Assembly: GCF_004138205.1 (NCBI RefSeq)
Contig: NZ_RXNQ01000022.1
Location: forward strand, 248,001-312,000
From: Pedobacter sp. SYP-B3415
Lineage (GTDB): Bacteria; Bacteroidota; Bacteroidia; Sphingobacteriales; Sphingobacteriaceae
Direction of reading: 5' to 3'
DNA: 64,000 bases
The position numbers and the translations under genes are program-made. Under the pieces are notes generated by a model. It ran no database searches. It saw nothing but the letters and a program-made list of their open reading frames with translations, and was not told the DNA's origin. Numbering within the stretch: position 1 is the first letter of the stretch; each line of letters begins with the position of its first letter. Of the stretch, positions 43,789 through 51,843 are shown piece by piece.

Positions 43789-43972
43789 GATTGATATTTT
43801 TAGTGTTACGTACCCTCGAGAGCAAAATCTCTGTTTCTAAAATATTGATGTTAGCCGTGTCGGTCAGACTCAGCTTAGACTGCGTCTCCAGCTCATGTAC
43901 GGCCTCCGCGATGTGGATATAGTCGGCGTGCACTGCTACGCGAACCATAATATAAATTGTTTGATATTTCAT
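43775..43972 (-). CDS. Small hypothetical protein upstream of DUF932
   Basis: About 65 residues: 'YIMVRVAVHADYIHIAEAVHELETQSKLSLTDTANINILETEILLSRVR'. Its ATG (43972) begins 'MKYQTI', and its end overlaps the DUF932 start by 14 bases. The pattern suggests a small alpha/beta fold. I do not recognise a family, but short genes at this place recur in such units. Moderate confidence that it is real. Confidence 0.5.
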   Translation of the reverse strand: MKYQTIYIMVRVAVHADYIHIAEAVHELETQSKLSLTDTANINILETEILLSRVRNTKNINHGKH

Positions 43973-44030
43973 GTTGATTGATTTGATTTTCCAAGTGCTA
44001 TACCCCCGCCAGACGGCGGGGGTAGTTTGA

Positions 44031-44654
44031 TCAGGCAGGGATGGTAATCCCAGCTTCAATTTCTGCAAGTCGATCTACGCACATTTTGTTAACGAATTGG
44101 GCGACCGCCTGAATGATAACGGGATTTTTAGTGGTAAACTTTCTGCGGTTGTCATCCTCTATGGTCAGCACACAACTCTGAAAGTGATTGGCATCGGTTT
44201 CCTCGGCATCTTCCTGCTGCGCGATCTCGAAGGCTTCCAAGGTTTCAATCGTTTCTAATAACCTGTCCCGCTGGATTTTCCTGCGATGCAATTCCTCGAC
44301 AAGTTTCAACGTGCTTTCAAGATTAAGCAGAGGTCGCTGCAGTTCCGGTTTTGCGGTTGACCCGGGAGTCGGCTGATTTGACGGCATTGCTGGCGAATTA
44401 GTCACTGCCGGTGCTGGCTGAACTCGCCCTTCTTGGGTAATCGCCCCGTTATTAACCGATGCCTGCGCTGGCGAATGAACCCGCAGTTGCTCCTTATTGG
44501 CATCTGCTTCATTGTTCGAGTTGTCTCCGGCGACTTTAACATCAATTTCAGGAGTTCCTTTAACCTGAAAGTCACTTTGATCAGCCTTTTGATTTACGCG
44601 CTTTGGAATTATTTTGCTGGTGTTATTTTCTGATGCTACGGATGTTGTTTTCAT
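44031..44654 (-). CDS. Hypothetical mobile-element protein with disordered N-terminus
   Basis: A 207-residue protein. The first 100 residues are Asn/Ala/Pro-rich and low in hydrophobic residues, so probably disordered. A helical stretch follows ('LNLESTLKLVEELHRRKIQRDRLLETIETLEAFEIA'), then a small domain 'SCVLTIEDDNRRKFTTKNPVIIQAVAQFVNKMCVDRLAEIEAGI'. I do not recognise the family. It is the first gene of the leftward DUF932 unit, with a large hairpin on its promoter side. Confidence 0.6.
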   Translation of the reverse strand: MKTTSVASENNTSKIIPKRVNQKADQSDFQVKGTPEIDVKVAGDNSNNEADANKEQLRVHSPAQASVNNGAITQEGRVQPAPAVTNSPAMPSNQPTPGSTAKPELQRPLLNLESTLKLVEELHRRKIQRDRLLETIETLEAFEIAQQEDAEETDANHFQSCVLTIEDDNRRKFTTKNPVIIQAVAQFVNKMCVDRLAEIEAGITIPA

Positions 44655-45192
44655 GATTTTTATGTTTTTAGTTTTGTTACTGATTTCTTCTCTCCTACTA
44701 TTAATCTCTTTTAAGCTTTATTCCCGCACGATTGGGGGGCTTCTAGCGGCTCGTGGATCTGATTTCATGGTGCTATTTCTTTTAGCTAGTCAGCCGCGAG
44801 GGGCCTCCTATCTTTTTGATAAGCACCATCACCTAAATCAATCGCTTTGAAAGGCAAGACTTTTCAGAAAAAAAAACCTCGTGAGCGGAGCGAGCAGGGA
44901 AGATTTTTTTCTGAAAACCCGTAGGGCCTGGTCTTGACGTCAAAGGGATTGTTGAGAAATTCGCTGCCAAAAAGATGGGTGGTACAACTGACTTACCCCA
45001 ACGAGGCCTAATTCGAGATTAAAAAGGCCGATCTAGCGGTGAAGATTGATTCATGTAATAAGGTCCGTTTGTACCAAAGAAGCTGGCCCACTGACCTAAT
45101 GACCTCTCTCTGATAAAGTATACAGGTTTATTAACTTTTGATTATCTTCAATAACTTATCACCTGATAACAAGCCATCTAAGCCAAACGATC
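44655..45192. other. Divergent intergenic region with a large hairpin
   Basis: About 540 bases between the minus-strand DUF932 unit and the plus-strand EEP gene. No gene. It contains the nested hairpin at 44855-44936 and must hold both promoters. Confidence 0.6.
44855..44936. repeat. Large nested inverted repeat
   Basis: Outer pair CAAGAC (44855-44860) with GTCTTG (44931-44936). Inner pair TTTTCAGAAAAAAA (44861-44874) with its complement at 44904-44917. The apex is a G/C-rich loop with GAGCGGAGCGAG. It could be an RNA structure, a bidirectional terminator or a protein-binding DNA cruciform. A different sequence with a similar plan occurs at 59072-59227. Confidence 0.6.
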
Positions 45193-46284
45193 ATGCCTTT
45201 TTACCACAACATCAATGCGCATACGACAGAAGGAAAGCGCACCATTTTAAACCTTCAAACTTTGCGCGCGCAACTCGCCCGGGAAATCCCGGAAAAACAA
45301 ATGGAAAGCAACCTGCTGCTGGCTACCTGGAACATCAGAGAATTTGGTGGCAGCAAATACGGAGGCAGGTTAGAGGAATCTTATTATTACATCGCTGAAA
45401 TCATATCAAAGTTTGATCTGATTGCCCTGCAGGAAGTGCGTGATGATTTAAGGGCGCTCAATAAAATAATGGAAATATTAGGTAGTTATTGGTCCTATAT
45501 GTTCACCGATGTAACCGAAGGCCGCCAAGGGAATTCCGAGCGCACCGCTTTCTTGTTTGACACCCGAAAAGTCAGGTTTGGCGGCTTAGCCAGTCAGCTG
45601 GTCCTGCCTCCTTTGGAAGAAAAAGACCCCGTAAGCGGGCAGACCATCTATCAGCCTGTCAAGCAATTGGCCCGAACCCCTTTCCTTTGCGGATTCAAGG
45701 CCGGTTGGACGAACTTTACATTAACCACGGTTCATATTTTGTATGGCGCTTCGGTAGGCAATGATCCCGATCGGATCAAGGAGATTGAAGACCTCGCTAA
45801 GATGATCGCTAACAAAGCTGCTCAAACGTCTGCCTGGTCGCATAACATGATTCTGCTTGGAGACTTCAATATTTTTAAAAAAGAAGACCAGACCTACGAA
45901 GCGATCACCAAAGCCGGATTTACTGTTCCCGAAGCACTACAGACTCTCCCATCCAACGCTTTAAAAAACAAGTTTTACGATCAGATCGCCTTTAAAGTCA
46001 GACCCGGTCGCTTTGAGGCTACAAAAAAGGCGGGTGTTTTTGATTTTTTTGAATCTGTCTTCGGAGCGAACAAGAAAAGCGAAACGGAATATGCCGCTTC
46101 CATGGGAAAAGGATACTTGGAGAACTCAAAAGGTGAACTCCGGGACGAAGACGCAAAGACAACTTATTACAAAACTCATTGGAGAACGTTCCAAATGTCC
46201 GATCATTTGCCCATGTGGGTCGAAGTAGCTATTGATCATACCGACAACTACTTAAGTGAAAAGTTACTTACCGCCCAAGTTTGA
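45193..46284 (+). CDS. Endonuclease/exonuclease/phosphatase (EEP) family protein
   Basis: A 363-residue protein with EEP motifs: 'LLLATWNIREFGGSKYGGRLEESYYYIAEIISKFDLIALQEVRDD' (Asn and catalytic Glu), 'SERTAFLFDTRKVRFGG', 'TLTTVHILYG', 'HNMILLGDFNIFKKED' (the Gly-Asp-Phe-Asn motif) and 'MSDHLPMWVEV' (Asp-His). The family comprises DNases, phospholipases and phosphatases; the substrate cannot be told here. No signal peptide. It stands alone between two intergenic regions. Confidence 0.85.
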   Translation: MPFYHNINAHTTEGKRTILNLQTLRAQLAREIPEKQMESNLLLATWNIREFGGSKYGGRLEESYYYIAEIISKFDLIALQEVRDDLRALNKIMEILGSYWSYMFTDVTEGRQGNSERTAFLFDTRKVRFGGLASQLVLPPLEEKDPVSGQTIYQPVKQLARTPFLCGFKAGWTNFTLTTVHILYGASVGNDPDRIKEIEDLAKMIANKAAQTSAWSHNMILLGDFNIFKKEDQTYEAITKAGFTVPEALQTLPSNALKNKFYDQIAFKVRPGRFEATKKAGVFDFFESVFGANKKSETEYAASMGKGYLENSKGELRDEDAKTTYYKTHWRTFQMSDHLPMWVEVAIDHTDNYLSEKLLTAQV

Positions 46285-46654
46285 TTCAAAAGTCTCTTTT
46301 CTTGTTGACAAATAGCAAAAAAAACGACATTTGCTTTTTCATGGTATTCTAATTACTTCTTCGTTTGACTTTGGGAAACACAGTATTTCTTACGCACGAA
46401 AATTAGCTTTCGCAACTAGAACTTGGTCAAACTGGTAAGAACTTCCCGTGATATCATCGGGCTTTACAAACGGACGAAGTCAAGCCCCATATTAAATAGT
46501 GATCTGGTAAATCATTGCCTTGAATGTGTTTTAAATTTTTGATAGACAAGAAAAATTAGGACTAGACAGCCACTATTAACGGTATCAGGAGGTGGCTAAA
46601 CTTTACGGTTTGATTCATTTCGTGGATACCGAAGGGGAAAGATGCAAAGAGGGC
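46285..46654. other. Gap after the EEP gene
   Basis: About 370 bases, AT-rich, no gene or clear structure recognised. It precedes the AT-rich defence-type operon region. Confidence 0.4.
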
Positions 46655-46945
46655 TCATTGAATCATTTGATGCATTCTCAAGTTGCTGTCGATATATTCA
46701 GCTAGTAATTCCTTCACTACCTTCAACCCTTCCAATTGCTTTAATCGTGCCATTGCCGCTTTTACATCAAGTCTGCCGTTGAATCACCCATACTTTCTTC
46801 GGTTAATATCTGGCAATTTATCTTATCTAAGCGGCCAAAAATATCTCTGTCATAGTAATCTAGAAATGGGATCGCATTTCTTACAAAGCTTTGGCTTCGG
46901 GATCTTGAATAGAGCTAGCAGCTTGAGGGAAAATTCTGCTTAGCC
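46655..46945 (-). pseudogene. Possible frameshifted gene remnant
   Basis: Two minus-strand frames carry protein-like text: 'FVRNAIPFLDYYDRDIFGRLDKINCQILTEESM' (stop after 'TADLM'), and in another frame 'GRLDVKAAMARLKQLEGLKVVKELLAEYIDSNLRMHQMIQ' to a stop at 46655. The second is helical with leucine heptads. A single frameshift near 46770-46790 would join them. I do not recognise the family. Low confidence. Confidence 0.3.
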
Positions 46946-47051
46946 ACACGCGAGCGGTTTGTCGATACTTTCTGAAATTTTCAAAGAGGATAATCACTAA
47001 AATTGCTAATTAGCTATTCGAGTCGCAAATACGGATATTAATATGAGTTTT

Positions 47052-48923
47052 CTAGGTCGTAATCTCAAAATCGATAAATAGTAATTTTAACTTCTTGTCA
47101 TCTGAACCTAAACTCACGTTCCATCTCCATTCCATAAAATGTAACATATCTAAACCTCGCTGTATAATATCTTCTCTTGTCCAATCTGTTTTATGAGAGA
47201 CATCAACAGCATTAGCGTAGTTTGAATAGAAATCTTGTTTTTCCTCTAAACAGTTGTGTTCGTTATGTCCTTTACCAACCAAAACAAAATTTCCCAAGCT
47301 TCCGGATAAATATTTTCGTTGTTGTTGTGAAAAGTCCCTAAATGGAATTTTCCAACAGCTCATTTGTGGCTGATTCGGATAAATATGTTGGACTGTTGAT
47401 AGCTCGCCCCAGGATTTTTTTATAGGATATTTATTCCTTAATGATAAATCATATTCGTACAGGAAATAACGTAAAAACTTCCAATCAAAGTAGCCGTTGG
47501 TATTGTCTCTCGCAAAAAGATCCTTAAGTTGCAATAGGAAACTATTGGCATCAAAATAACCAGTATAATCATTGTTACCGTAAATCCAATATCTGATATC
47601 GGTGATTATATTGTCTATGGAAATCTCGTTATTGTAAAGTTCGCTCGCTTTTGCGTTGAAATGATACGTACCTGTATTAGATCTTCTAAATGAAACATAG
47701 AATATCAAAAAGATGTAAGCCTCTACGGCTTGCAATAATTTCGATATTTTATCATCGTTGCGCTCGATTACCAGCGCCCCCATGACGAGTGGAGCGAACG
47801 ATTTATACCCGAGTCGGTTTATTTTCCGTAACCAATTTCTCGTTGAAACGGATTGCGCAAGTTCCATAGCGTGAGTATGGGATGGATTGTTCATCACAAA
47901 CCATTGTGTTGCGCTCACTGATAAACTGGCTATATAAGCTTCAATTGTCTCGAAGGTTTCTTTTCCTTCTATGATGTTTTTGGATGTAAAATACCGATCA
48001 AATATATCGTTGGCATAAAATTCTGGTTCCCGTCTATCATAGCGTTTAAACATTATCCAGTGGGTTTGTAAAAACAGATCATCTTCTAACCTGCGTTCTT
48101 TATTTAAACCGAGGTATTTATAGATTATTTTCCAATGATAGTTAATCTGATCTCTAAGTTCCAACTTTCTTTCTATAGATTCGCTAGGTAATAGCGTAGA
48201 AATGTAAATAAGCCTGTTTTTTAATTTTTCGAGATTAGAAAGCGGTTTTCCCCGATTATTCATAGTTTCAAAAACGATGAATATATCAAGCTCTTTTTCC
48301 AACTCCTTAAAATCAAACTTCAGTTGTTTTGTAACTTTGTCGAGCAAAACACCCAATTCAGGCTGGCTCATTTTTTTAGTTTTTTCCAGGAAAAAAATTT
48401 TCGCATTAAGTAGATTATTTGTGTATACTGTCTCTTCCAGTGGTTCGGTGTCTTCGGGACTCCTTTGCTCAAAAATTTCCTTTTTTAAGAAGTCATAACT
48501 TGGATTGTCTTTATGATATCCGAAAATGTATGACTTTTTACCAGCCATTATATTTTCTGTGAAGATATACTTATCGATCAGGTTCTCTTTAGTTGTATAA
48601 CTAAGTTGGGTGCCCGGCGCCATTCTATCCGCAATTACCCAAATAAGAATAATGATAGTTGTAAGACGTTGTTGCCCGTCAACTATAAAATACGGAGTAT
48701 CCTTTTTCCCGGTAATTAACCAAATGTCTTCAGTCCATGTTTCATATTCACTCTTCTCAACGGCCTCTACACTAATCATACCCGTGTAATGAACTTTATC
48801 GTTTTGAAGGTTGCTGAGATCCTGCCAAAAGTCATTCAAATGTGGCTTTTCCCATGAATAACCACGTTGGTAATCCGGAATACGAAAAATTACACTATTG
48901 AATATATCTTTAATCGTTTTCAT
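47052..48923 (-). CDS. DUF262-DUF1524 nuclease (GmrSD-like), third gene of a defence-type operon
   Basis: A 623-residue protein. The N-terminal DUF262 (ParB/Srx-like) domain has 'RIPDYQRGYSWEK' and 'YFIVDGQQRLTTIIILIW' (about residues 79-96). The C-terminal DUF1524 HNH-like domain has 'STVQHIYPNQPQMSCW' (His about 512) and 'YLSGSLGNFVLVGKGHNEHNCLEEKQDFY'. In type IV restriction enzymes such as GmrSD, DUF262 uses a nucleotide and DUF1524 cuts modified DNA. It follows the DUF4435 gene with a 14-base overlap, so it is translated together with the ATPase pair. Confidence 0.88.
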   Translation of the reverse strand: MKTIKDIFNSVIFRIPDYQRGYSWEKPHLNDFWQDLSNLQNDKVHYTGMISVEAVEKSEYETWTEDIWLITGKKDTPYFIVDGQQRLTTIIILIWVIADRMAPGTQLSYTTKENLIDKYIFTENIMAGKKSYIFGYHKDNPSYDFLKKEIFEQRSPEDTEPLEETVYTNNLLNAKIFFLEKTKKMSQPELGVLLDKVTKQLKFDFKELEKELDIFIVFETMNNRGKPLSNLEKLKNRLIYISTLLPSESIERKLELRDQINYHWKIIYKYLGLNKERRLEDDLFLQTHWIMFKRYDRREPEFYANDIFDRYFTSKNIIEGKETFETIEAYIASLSVSATQWFVMNNPSHTHAMELAQSVSTRNWLRKINRLGYKSFAPLVMGALVIERNDDKISKLLQAVEAYIFLIFYVSFRRSNTGTYHFNAKASELYNNEISIDNIITDIRYWIYGNNDYTGYFDANSFLLQLKDLFARDNTNGYFDWKFLRYFLYEYDLSLRNKYPIKKSWGELSTVQHIYPNQPQMSCWKIPFRDFSQQQRKYLSGSLGNFVLVGKGHNEHNCLEEKQDFYSNYANAVDVSHKTDWTREDIIQRGLDMLHFMEWRWNVSLGSDDKKLKLLFIDFEITT

Positions 48924-49974
48924 GTATAGACTTATAATTTCTCAATAAAAACTGATAGACATCAGCAGGAACGTTTATTTTAGGAGATAGTAGGTCAAAG
49001 ATAAGTGTTTCTGTGATCTGTGCTCGCTTCCTTGGCATGGGATTTATTTGATCGCTAACCCGCTTTTCTAGTTCATAAATTGTCTCAATAGCTTTTTCAA
49101 TAGAATTTATCATTCCCATTAAAAACCACATTGCATATTTTCCTCTAATGTAACAATGCGGATCATCGCAGTTGTTCAACTGTGCGTCTTTTCTCATGAT
49201 TTTTGAAAATGTAACTAAGCCCTCTTGACCACCACAATTCTTTACCATTATTTCACTTATAGTATCTTTTCGTAAGAGTGCTTTTACAGAAGCGTTTACT
49301 GCAGGGTCTCTTTTAAGTTTATTGTAGTTGTATTTAGAGATTAATTTTTTTTCAAAGTATTCCAAATTATCGATTAACATCAACTCTGACATTTTGAGTG
49401 AATCAAGTTCGAGATGACCGTCTTTTTCCCTATGGATCAAAATAATTCTCGTAAGTGCTTTAAGTTTTTGTTGGAACAACTTATGTGCAATATTGAATTT
49501 AGTAACCAGCTTCTCTACGATATCATTGTCCATCTTAGTGAAAAGATACGCAAGTATCGCTCTGAAAGTAGATTCATTCACAAGATAGTTTTCTATGGAA
49601 TAAAATTTTGTGTAAAAAAAATTAAATGCGATAACCCGTTCTTTACCCAAAAAATCATCATAGTCCTTATCCGCAAAAAATAAAATCTTCGATCTCTCAA
49701 ATCTTTTCCAATCAAACTCTCTATATGAATCAGTTACATTAGTTTTTCCTTCCAACCTATAAAATTCAGGATCATGACCCCGATAAACAATTTTCACGGG
49801 AATGCAGTAGAAGGTGAAATCATCCAAATTTTCAACAAACAGGTGCACAGTATTTGGACGCACCCAATAACATTGTAATAGCTTTAAATAGTTTGAAACT
49901 ACTATATTAGATTTTTCCTTCAGGAAAAACTTATCTTTGAATGAAATATCACCTTGCAAATTCATCGAGGCCAT
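48910..49974 (-). CDS. ariB-like: DUF4435 protein, AriB-like (TOPRIM-type) effector
   Basis: A 354-residue protein of the DUF4435 type. The early motif 'TVHLFVENLDDFTFY' has Glu48 and Asp51/52, followed by 'KILFFADKDYDDFLG' (Asp102, 104, 106) and 'KFYSIENYLVNESTF' (Glu128). This arrangement of acidic residues is that of the TOPRIM-like fold in AriB of the PARIS anti-phage system. The C-terminal half is helical. AriB is released from the AriA ATPase on sensing a phage anti-restriction protein and cleaves host tRNA (known for E. coli PARIS). Both partners are here, overlapping by 26 bases. Confidence 0.85.
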   Translation of the reverse strand: MASMNLQGDISFKDKFFLKEKSNIVVSNYLKLLQCYWVRPNTVHLFVENLDDFTFYCIPVKIVYRGHDPEFYRLEGKTNVTDSYREFDWKRFERSKILFFADKDYDDFLGKERVIAFNFFYTKFYSIENYLVNESTFRAILAYLFTKMDNDIVEKLVTKFNIAHKLFQQKLKALTRIILIHREKDGHLELDSLKMSELMLIDNLEYFEKKLISKYNYNKLKRDPAVNASVKALLRKDTISEIMVKNCGGQEGLVTFSKIMRKDAQLNNCDDPHCYIRGKYAMWFLMGMINSIEKAIETIYELEKRVSDQINPMPRKRAQITETLIFDLLSPKINVPADVYQFLLRNYKSIHEND

Positions 49975-51106
49975 AGGTAATATTTTTGAAATTGTCCGAT
50001 ATTATAAATGGCGAGTGAGTAGCTACGATCAATCCACCAACTTTAAAATCTTCTATATCTGTCAAAATCATTTCTTGCCAACTCATCGATAGAGAAAGTT
50101 CTGGTTCATCGATAAATACTAAAAGCTTCTCGGGTTCATCCAATAAGTAACTGAATAAACTGATGATTTGCTTCTCACCAGAAGATAGGATATTCAGATC
50201 TCGGGAATCGAATTCCTTATACCTCAACTTTAGTCGTTTTCCGCTTTTTGAAAGTTCTAGGAATTTATTCCTTGATAAATATTTGTTGCATTTTTTGAGG
50301 AATAATTGAACTCTGGCTGGTTGTTTTTCTACCATTTGAGATATTCTGAATTGAACATCATCCATACCGAACTCAATCAGCTCCATATAAAAACTTCGTT
50401 CAATTTTACCTTGCCACCTTTCAAAATCTCTATTTTGCCATAAAGTATCGAAGATCTTTAATAACTCATTTTCAAGCTCACTGGATCCGCTCTCGCTTTC
50501 TTCCTTCTGCTTTTTGATACTTATATCTATAGAAGGAATAGTTTGCCTCAACATTTGTTCAAGTCGTTTACTTATGTCTCCGTATAAAGAATTAAAATCT
50601 CTTTCGATCCTTCTGTAAGTCGGAAGATATAATAAGTTGCTCTGCCATTTATATCTGTCGTTATCAAACTCGTGCTGTGACAACTCAGCAGTTAGAGAGT
50701 AAACAAGACTTAGCGGAACATCATACTTACTTTCGATTTCTTTCGCAACTAAAGCATCGGTAAATAATTGTTGCGGGGTGTATGATATTAACTTGGTCTC
50801 AAGAAACTCCTTATAAATAGGGTATTTTTTTACTGCTAAATTTATAAATGATTGAGGTATTTTTTTGACATCATATTCGTCCTTGGTAAAAGTATAGGAA
50901 ACATTGTCAATGGTCGCTGTTATAGCCTCAAAATCATATTCGATGAGCTTGCCCCATTGCTTCGATAGAAAAAGATACAAAAGTCTTAAAACTGTTGTTT
51001 TACCAGCGCCATTTTCCGCAACAATCACCAACCTGTTATTCTTGATTACAAGATCCCAATTCTTGGCGCCATAAAGTTTGATGATTTCAAATTTTTGTAT
51101 TTCCAT
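49949..51106 (-). CDS. ariA-like: AAA-family ATPase, AriA-like
   Basis: About 385 residues, an ABC-type ATPase. Walker A 'VAENGAGKTTVL' (about residues 29-40), ABC signature 'LNILSSGEKQIISLFSYLL', Walker B 'LLVFIDEPELSLSMSWQEMIL', and H-loop 'GGLIVATHSPFIISDNF'. An inserted helical domain separates the lobes. It matches the AriA type of PARIS (an ATPase paired with DUF4435). The ATG at 51106 was chosen; a TTG at 51112 precedes it. It begins the three-gene leftward operon. A possible promoter box GAAAGTTA (complement TAACTTTC) lies at 51163-51170, near two direct repeats. Confidence 0.88.
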   Translation of the reverse strand: MEIQKFEIIKLYGAKNWDLVIKNNRLVIVAENGAGKTTVLRLLYLFLSKQWGKLIEYDFEAITATIDNVSYTFTKDEYDVKKIPQSFINLAVKKYPIYKEFLETKLISYTPQQLFTDALVAKEIESKYDVPLSLVYSLTAELSQHEFDNDRYKWQSNLLYLPTYRRIERDFNSLYGDISKRLEQMLRQTIPSIDISIKKQKEESESGSSELENELLKIFDTLWQNRDFERWQGKIERSFYMELIEFGMDDVQFRISQMVEKQPARVQLFLKKCNKYLSRNKFLELSKSGKRLKLRYKEFDSRDLNILSSGEKQIISLFSYLLDEPEKLLVFIDEPELSLSMSWQEMILTDIEDFKVGGLIVATHSPFIISDNFKNITYGLDEFAR

Positions 51107-51177
51107 TTGCAATGATAGGAATAGGATGTTTTTACCGCAAGCGTTTTGATTTCATTTAATAGGAAAGTTAATAATAC

Positions 51178-51231
51178 AATTACAGTTAAAGTCTGTCAAT
51201 GTTATGCAATTGTACAAATTACAGTTGACGT
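51178..51231 (-). promoter_or_regulatory. Direct repeats upstream of the ATPase operon
   Basis: AATTACAGTTAAAGT at 51178-51192 and AATTACAGTTGACGT at 51217-51231 agree at 13 of 15 positions, 39 bases apart. They precede a weak -7 box on the minus strand (51163-51170). They may be regulator half-sites, but this is inference. Confidence 0.4.
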
Positions 51232-51666
51232 TAAGGTGTGAAATAAACTCACTGTATGATCCGCCGCATTCTAGACATTCCAGAGCCACTGATCACCCTA
51301 TTCCTAAATAAGGAATGATTAATTCCTTGACACTTTGAAGATATTGATTTATTGACTATTAATTGCGAGTTTTTTATTTGCTTATAAACCTGGGTGCTCT
51401 AAAACACACCGAATAGCCTAGTTAGATCTCAAAAGACAAAGCAATTCCTGATCAATTTGATTGGTTGGTGATGACATTCCGACATTTAGTTCTTGCGAAG
51501 ATATCAAAGCTGTTGACAGCACGTACATTTATAAACAGTTATTCAAAAACATCATCAATCAACGTTTCCAATTCGGCAATCCGCTACAAGATTTAAGTCT
51601 TTCTGGATAAAACGACAATAGTAGAATACCTTTGGTTTTAAGTGAAAATACTGCGGGCTGCAATAT
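51232..51666. other. Non-coding stretch between the defence operon and SusD
   Basis: No gene seen. AT-rich DNA like the operon to its left. The composition changes to the more G/C-rich SusD region just beyond. Confidence 0.5.
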
Positions 51667-51707
51667 AAAAAAAGGCGAAAAGACGCTATTCAACAAGTCT
51701 TTCCGCC
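51667..51707 (-). terminator. Terminator of the SusD/SusC/TlpA operon
   Basis: GTCTTTCCGCC (51697-51707) pairs with GGCGAAAAGAC (51674-51684) with one mismatch, followed on the minus strand by a seven-T run ending near 51667. It lies about 140 bases past the SusD stop. A classic Rho-independent signal. Confidence 0.85.
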
Positions 51708-51843
51708 GAGAATCGTTAGCAGATCAAGAGTTTATCCTAACTAAAGCGCCCGAGTTAACATGGTAAAGATAGTAACTACAACTTGAAATAGTGATCTGTT
51801 CAAGCTGCATGAACGGATAAAAACAAAAAATATGTGAGCGTCC

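Noticed and set aside
46683-46943. 86-residue plus-strand frame
   Set aside because: The minus strand carries more protein-like text here, so the plus frame is probably a shadow.
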